The position numbers and the translations under genes are program-made. The notes below the pieces were generated by a model, which did not search any database, had not been told where the DNA came from, and was given only the letters and a program-made list of their open reading frames with translations. Below, piece by piece: positions 42,620 to 45,974 of a stretch of 45,974 bases of DNA. The stretch is from an uncultured Caldilineaceae bacterium (GTDB lineage Bacteria; Chloroflexota; Anaerolineae; Caldilineales; Caldilineaceae), in the NCBI GenBank assembly GCA_951813625.1, contig CATOTS010000038.1:1-45974 (forward strand), read 5' to 3'. Positions within the stretch are counted from its first letter, which is position 1. Each line of letters begins with the position of its first letter.

Positions 42620-43447
42620 ATGACGACTTACCGCTATGCTGAGATGACGTGGTCTGCGTGCCGCGAGGCGGCCCATTCGGGGCGGGTGGCGGTGCTGCCG
42701 GTTGCGACCTATGAGGACCACGGCTATCACCTGCCGATCGATACGGATGTGCGGCTGTGCACGGGAATCTGTGAACGGGCGGTGGCGCGCATCCCGGATG
42801 AGGCAGTGCTGATCCCGCCGGTCAGCCATGGGTACAGCCCACACCACATGGATTTTTCGGGCACGATCACGATACGCTGGGACACGTTCATCAACTATGT
42901 GCGCGATGTGTGCGTGAGCCTGGCGCATCACGGGTTCAAGCGGATCCTGGTTGTGAACGGGCACGGCAGCAATACGGCGCCGGTGGAGATGGCGGCGCGG
43001 CTGACGGTGCTGGAGACGGAAGGCAAAACGCTGTGCGCGACGGTCAACCATTGGGGTGTGGGGAAGGGCCGGCGGGAGGGCAATAAGATCCGCTCGTCGG
43101 ACTTTGGCGGCACGTCGCACGCGGGGGAGTACGAGACATCGCTCTACCTGGCGCTGGCGGAGGAGCTGGTGCAGATGGAGAAGGCGGTCGATGAACGCTC
43201 GCCGCTGTCGCCGAGTTTTCAGACCGACCTGCTGATGGGGAAGCGGGAGGACGGCGCGGTGGCGCACCTGTGGCCGTATTGGAGCTCGCTGACGGAGAGC
43301 GGCGTGCTCGGGGATGCGAAGTCGGCCAGCCGCGAGAAGGGCGAGCAGTTTCTCGAAGCCGCGGTGGAGGGGCTGATCGAGCTGGTGCGCGAGTTGCGCA
43401 CGGTGGCGGTCAACCCGCGGCAGGACCATATTACGCTGGAAGAGTGA
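42620..43447 (+). CDS. Creatininase family protein
   Basis: 275 aa. Metal-binding motifs of the creatininase/MftE fold: VATYEDHGYHLPIDTD (Glu, His and Asp ligands, residues 24-39), VVNGHGSN (near 113-120) and SHAGEYETSLYL (near 171-182). Such enzymes are Zn- or Mn-dependent amidohydrolases acting on creatinine or related cyclic and peptide amides; the substrate cannot be fixed. AAGGAGAGGGAG before the ATG at 42620 sets the start. Confidence 0.88.
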   Translation: MTTYRYAEMTWSACREAAHSGRVAVLPVATYEDHGYHLPIDTDVRLCTGICERAVARIPDEAVLIPPVSHGYSPHHMDFSGTITIRWDTFINYVRDVCVSLAHHGFKRILVVNGHGSNTAPVEMAARLTVLETEGKTLCATVNHWGVGKGRREGNKIRSSDFGGTSHAGEYETSLYLALAEELVQMEKAVDERSPLSPSFQTDLLMGKREDGAVAHLWPYWSSLTESGVLGDAKSASREKGEQFLEAAVEGLIELVRELRTVAVNPRQDHITLEE

Positions 43448-43493
43448 GGGCAGAGAACCGCCCGGCGGAGGCATTGTTGCCTAGAGAGCAGGC

Positions 43494-44012
43494 ATGAGCG
43501 AGATTTACCGGATGCGGCCGGCGACACCGGCGGACTGGCGGGCGTTTGTGGCGCTGGACGAGGAGATTTTCGGCTGGTACGGCGCGCAGGAGGAACCGGC
43601 GATCATCCGCAGCCGGCTGCTTACGTTTCCGCAGGGGTGCGCGGTGCTGGAGGGGCGTTCGAGCGACGGGCAGCCATTCATCGCCGGGTATCTTACGACG
43701 GAGAAGTGGGCGGAGGTACGCGAGCCGGCGCTGGACGAGGACCCGCGCACGAGCCATGCGCCGGACGGCCGTGTGCTGAACGTCACGACGCTGGCGGTCG
43801 TTCCGGCGTGCCAAAATCAGGGGTTAGGCGCGCGGCTGCTGGAGCACGCGATTTCGGTGGCGCGGGCGGAGTGCTGCGGGCAGATCGTCCTGGAAACGGC
43901 GCACGCCGAACGGTTCTATGAGCGTCACCGCTTTCGACGCATCGGCGAGCGGACGGAGCGGGGGATCAGGATGGTGATTATGCTGCTGGAGCTGAGCGGC
44001 GGTGACGAGTGA
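43494..44012 (+). CDS. GNAT family N-acetyltransferase
   Basis: 172 aa. Acetyl-CoA binding motif A is QNQGLGARLLEHAI (Q/R-x-x-G-x-G/A, near residues 104-117), preceded by the strand LNVTTLAVVPA. The C-terminal AERFYERHRFRRIGERTERG is typical of the family's last strands. It follows the creatininase gene by 46 bp on the same strand and may be co-transcribed. Its stop is directly adjacent to the stop of the convergent PPOX gene, with no base between. Confidence 0.85.
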   Translation: MSEIYRMRPATPADWRAFVALDEEIFGWYGAQEEPAIIRSRLLTFPQGCAVLEGRSSDGQPFIAGYLTTEKWAEVREPALDEDPRTSHAPDGRVLNVTTLAVVPACQNQGLGARLLEHAISVARAECCGQIVLETAHAERFYERHRFRRIGERTERGIRMVIMLLELSGGDE

Positions 44013-44435
44013 TCAGGCGGGCGAGAAGGCGACGACCCGTCGCGGCTTGATCTTGAAGATCACGCGCTCCTCGGTGCCTTTCATTTCGGCGGGCATGACA
44101 CTGCCGTAGTACTCGTCGGCGCCGACGTAAAGCTTGGTGTGGGCGTTGATGTTGGCGAAGTCGGGGTCGGGCACGATCTCCTCGACGACGCCGCGCACGT
44201 CGATCCAGCGGAAGGCGTCCTCGGGATCCAGAACCATGAGGGCAACTTTGGGATTGCCGCGCACATTTTGCGGTTTGCGGCGGCCTTCGGCCGTGTTGAC
44301 GAGCACGTGGGTGCCGTCCCACGAGCACCAGACGATGGTGTTTTCGGGTGCGCCGGAGGGTGAGATGGTCGTGAGCGTGGCGAAAATGGGGCCGTTGAGC
44401 AGGTCGACGTGGGTATCGGGAATCTGTGCGGACAT
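44013..44435 (-). CDS. PPOX-class (F420- or FMN-dependent) split-barrel oxidoreductase
   Basis: 140 aa. Family pattern: LLNGPIFATLTTISPSGAPE at the start, VWCSWDGTHVLVNTAEGRRK, then NVRGNPKVALMVLDPEDAFR and WIDVRGVVEEI, with FKIKPRRVVAF at the end. Members bind F420 or FMN and reduce small compounds. The ATG at 44435 has GAGAGGAG upstream; an earlier in-frame start would overlap that site. It lies 34 bp downstream of the amidohydrolase gene on the same strand, so an operon is likely. Confidence 0.85.
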   Translation of the reverse strand: MSAQIPDTHVDLLNGPIFATLTTISPSGAPENTIVWCSWDGTHVLVNTAEGRRKPQNVRGNPKVALMVLDPEDAFRWIDVRGVVEEIVPDPDFANINAHTKLYVGADEYYGSVMPAEMKGTEERVIFKIKPRRVVAFSPA

Positions 44436-44469
44436 TTCGGTTCTCCTCTCTTGACTGCTCAAAACTGAA

Positions 44470-45699
44470 TCAGTGCTTGCAATTGGCTGCCATCATCTGT
44501 GGCGTGTGGCCCTGGGCGATGAGGGTCTGCTGCTCTTCGGAGAGCTCGATCCAGGGCATGAGCGGGTCGTCGGACTGGTGGGCCATTTCGCGGCCGTCGA
44601 TGATCGTCAGCGTGTTGCGGACGAGCTGTTTGCCGGGGTGCGGGTTCATGAAAACGTCGTAGAAGGTGAAGTCGCCGTCGATAATCTCGAAGAGCGCGAT
44701 GTCGGCCAGCGCGCCGGGCCGCAGGGTGCCGATCTCCTTCTCCAGTCCCATCACAGCCGCGGGCCGTTCGGTGGCGGCGTGGATGACCTCGGAGAAACTC
44801 ATGCCGAGGGAGAGGAATTTGCTCAGACAGGTGGGCATGTCGAACATGGGGCCGCTGACGCTCATCTGGTGGATGTCGGAGGAGATGACGTCGGGCCGGT
44901 AGCCCTGCGCCATCAGCGCCTCGGCGGTCTGAAAGGAGAAGGAGCCGGCGCCGTGGCCGATGTCCATGACGAGGCCGGCGTCCCAGGCGCGCTTGACGGT
45001 CTCGCGCAGGTTGCCGGACTCCTCGACGATGCGCATGGTGCCGCCGGTGAAGCAGTGGGTGAGGATGTCGCCGGGGCGCATCTGTTCGATGACGCCGTCG
45101 ATTCCGGGCGGGCCCGAGCCGATATGGGTCATGAGCGGCAGCTCGCAGCGGTCGGCGGCTTCGCGGGCTTTTTGGAGGGGCGCGAGGCCCTGGCCGCTGG
45201 TGGTGAGGCTGTCGATGCGCACCTTGACGCCGAGGAGGATGTCGCGATTGAGGTCGATAATTTTGCAGCAGATGTCGACATCGCAGTAGCCGGGATTGGC
45301 GAGCTCCCAAGTGCGCGCGGTGAGGCCGATCGATGAGATGTTGAGGAGGGCGTAGATGCGGGCGCGGGCTTTTTCGATGATGAACTCGCGGAAGCCGAGG
45401 AAGTTGTAGGCGCCCGAGGAGCCGACGTCGAGCCAGGTGGTGACGCCGCTGCGGGCCGCGATCGGGTCGGGGCGGATGCCGTAGAAGCCGCAGCCGTAGT
45501 TGACGTGGGTGTGCAGGTCGACGAGGCCGGGCGTGACGTGCTGGCCGGCGGCGTCGATGACGCGAAAGGCGGTTTCGGCGGGGATGTCGGCGTCGACTGC
45601 GGCGATGCGGTTGCGCTTGACGGCGACATCGAGACGCCCGCTGCGCCCGCCGCCGGGGTCGACGACTTCGCCGCCTTTGATCAGAAGATCGAATCTCAT
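44470..45699 (-). CDS. Amidohydrolase/deacetylase family metallohydrolase
   Basis: 409 aa, dihydroorotase/D-aminoacylase-like. Metal motifs: PGLVDLHTHV (HxH, residues 57-66), VKVRI with a Lys that may be carboxylated (near 158), LMTHIGSGP (near 190), LTHCFTGG (near 215) and SSDIHQMSV (Asp, near 272). The C-terminal part (GTLRPGALADIALFEIIDGD) forms the small beta-sandwich of the family. Predicted to hydrolyse a cyclic or N-acyl amide. It starts the minus-strand unit with the PPOX gene. Confidence 0.85.
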   Translation of the reverse strand: MRFDLLIKGGEVVDPGGGRSGRLDVAVKRNRIAAVDADIPAETAFRVIDAAGQHVTPGLVDLHTHVNYGCGFYGIRPDPIAARSGVTTWLDVGSSGAYNFLGFREFIIEKARARIYALLNISSIGLTARTWELANPGYCDVDICCKIIDLNRDILLGVKVRIDSLTTSGQGLAPLQKAREAADRCELPLMTHIGSGPPGIDGVIEQMRPGDILTHCFTGGTMRIVEESGNLRETVKRAWDAGLVMDIGHGAGSFSFQTAEALMAQGYRPDVISSDIHQMSVSGPMFDMPTCLSKFLSLGMSFSEVIHAATERPAAVMGLEKEIGTLRPGALADIALFEIIDGDFTFYDVFMNPHPGKQLVRNTLTIIDGREMAHQSDDPLMPWIELSEEQQTLIAQGHTPQMMAANCKH

Positions 45700-45766
45700 C
45701 GTATTGCCTTTCGGGTTTGGTGTAGCGAATTTTTTGCTGCGGGAAACCGATGCGGGCAGAGGCCCG

Positions 45767-45974
45767 TCATGATCTCATGCGCTCTTCCTGCGCCTCGAGC
45801 TCGGGCGTCATGTCCTCGCCGAAGTCCTCCATCTCATAGACGGGGCGAATCTCGATTTCGCTGGGGCCCGGCATTGGATTGGGGCAACGCTTGACCCACT
45901 CGACCGCCTCGTCCAAGTCCTTCACCTGCCACAGCCAGTAGCCTGCGACGAGCTCGCTTGTCGCGGCGAAGGGG
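45767..45974 (-). CDS. YciI-related protein, partial (runs off the window edge)
   Basis: The last 68 codons only: PFAATSELVAGYWLWQVKDL, DEAVEWVKRCPNPMPGPSEI, then EIRPVYEMEDFGEDMTPELE and a stop at 45767-45769. This matches YciI/DGPF-domain proteins (the PFA of the DGPF motif is the first visible residue group). These ferredoxin-fold dimers often sit with ECF sigma factors, but none is in the window. Confidence 0.8.
   Translation of the reverse strand, partial: PFAATSELVAGYWLWQVKDLDEAVEWVKRCPNPMPGPSEIEIRPVYEMEDFGEDMTPELEAQEERMRS

Overview
The window looks like a chromosomal segment of a GC-rich bacterium. The mix of Gfo/Idh oxidoreductases, TIM-barrel sugar isomerases, phytanoyl-CoA-dioxygenase-like proteins, creatininase and GH88 genes, with heavy decay by small mobile elements, would fit a Chloroflexota lineage (Caldilinea-like, perhaps host-associated). 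That placement is inference from gene content only: no rRNA, tRNA or other phylogenetic marker is present.

Layout. (1) 1-10.15 kb: carbohydrate/small-molecule catabolism. It holds a frameshifted zinc alcohol dehydrogenase end, a Gfo/Idh gene, a tandem pair of PhyH-type dioxygenases with the scar of a deleted SDR gene between them, an intact SDR, a GH32/43-like propeller protein, two broken sugar ABC permeases, and a coupled TIM-barrel isomerase plus Gfo/Idh pair. (2) 10.15-18.76 kb: a zinc-homeostasis island. A Zur-like regulator and znuA-znuC-znuB are followed by the debris of a second znu locus. Its middle has been replaced by a three-gene operon: a DegT-fold protein without a visible PLP lysine, a COG0523 GTPase and a WD40 protein. 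Transposase remnants lie upstream of both copies. (3) 18.76-25.4 kb: IS3-family debris, a frameshifted AlbA_2 (Schlafen-like) gene and an intact 857-aa Rad50-like ATPase with a zinc-hook-like CxxC. (4) 25.5-30.7 kb: catabolic genes again (two TIM barrels, GH88 unsaturated glucuronyl hydrolase, SDR), with an IS982 element inserted in a MITE. (5) 30.7-37.1 kb: small hypotheticals, a truncated restriction-modification gene, a TIM-barrel gene, and a BrnT toxin whose BrnA-type partner is fused to a P63C-domain protein. This toxin module lies between 455-bp direct repeats of the TIM-barrel gene. (6) 37.2-45.97 kb: hydroxyacid dehydrogenase, methyltransferase, membrane-anchored propeller protein, creatininase, GNAT, PPOX flavoprotein, amidohydrolase and a partial YciI protein.

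Mobile DNA. Three copies of a 308-309 bp MITE share terminal inverted repeats starting GTAACTACT and have 8-bp target duplications (two perfect, one 7/8). The middle copy is split by a complete IS982 element with its own 6-bp target duplication, so the insertion order can be read directly. Two further inverted-repeat elements (161 bp and 114 bp) belong to other families.

Working together. The catabolic genes look like independent one-to-three gene cassettes for oxidising and cleaving sugars or sugar acids, typically a TIM-barrel isomerase with a dehydrogenase. The zinc genes form a regulated uptake system plus a probable zinc-allocation operon. The defence-type genes (AlbA_2, Rad50-like ATPase, restriction fragment, BrnT module) sit in lower-GC accessory patches, and about half of them are broken.
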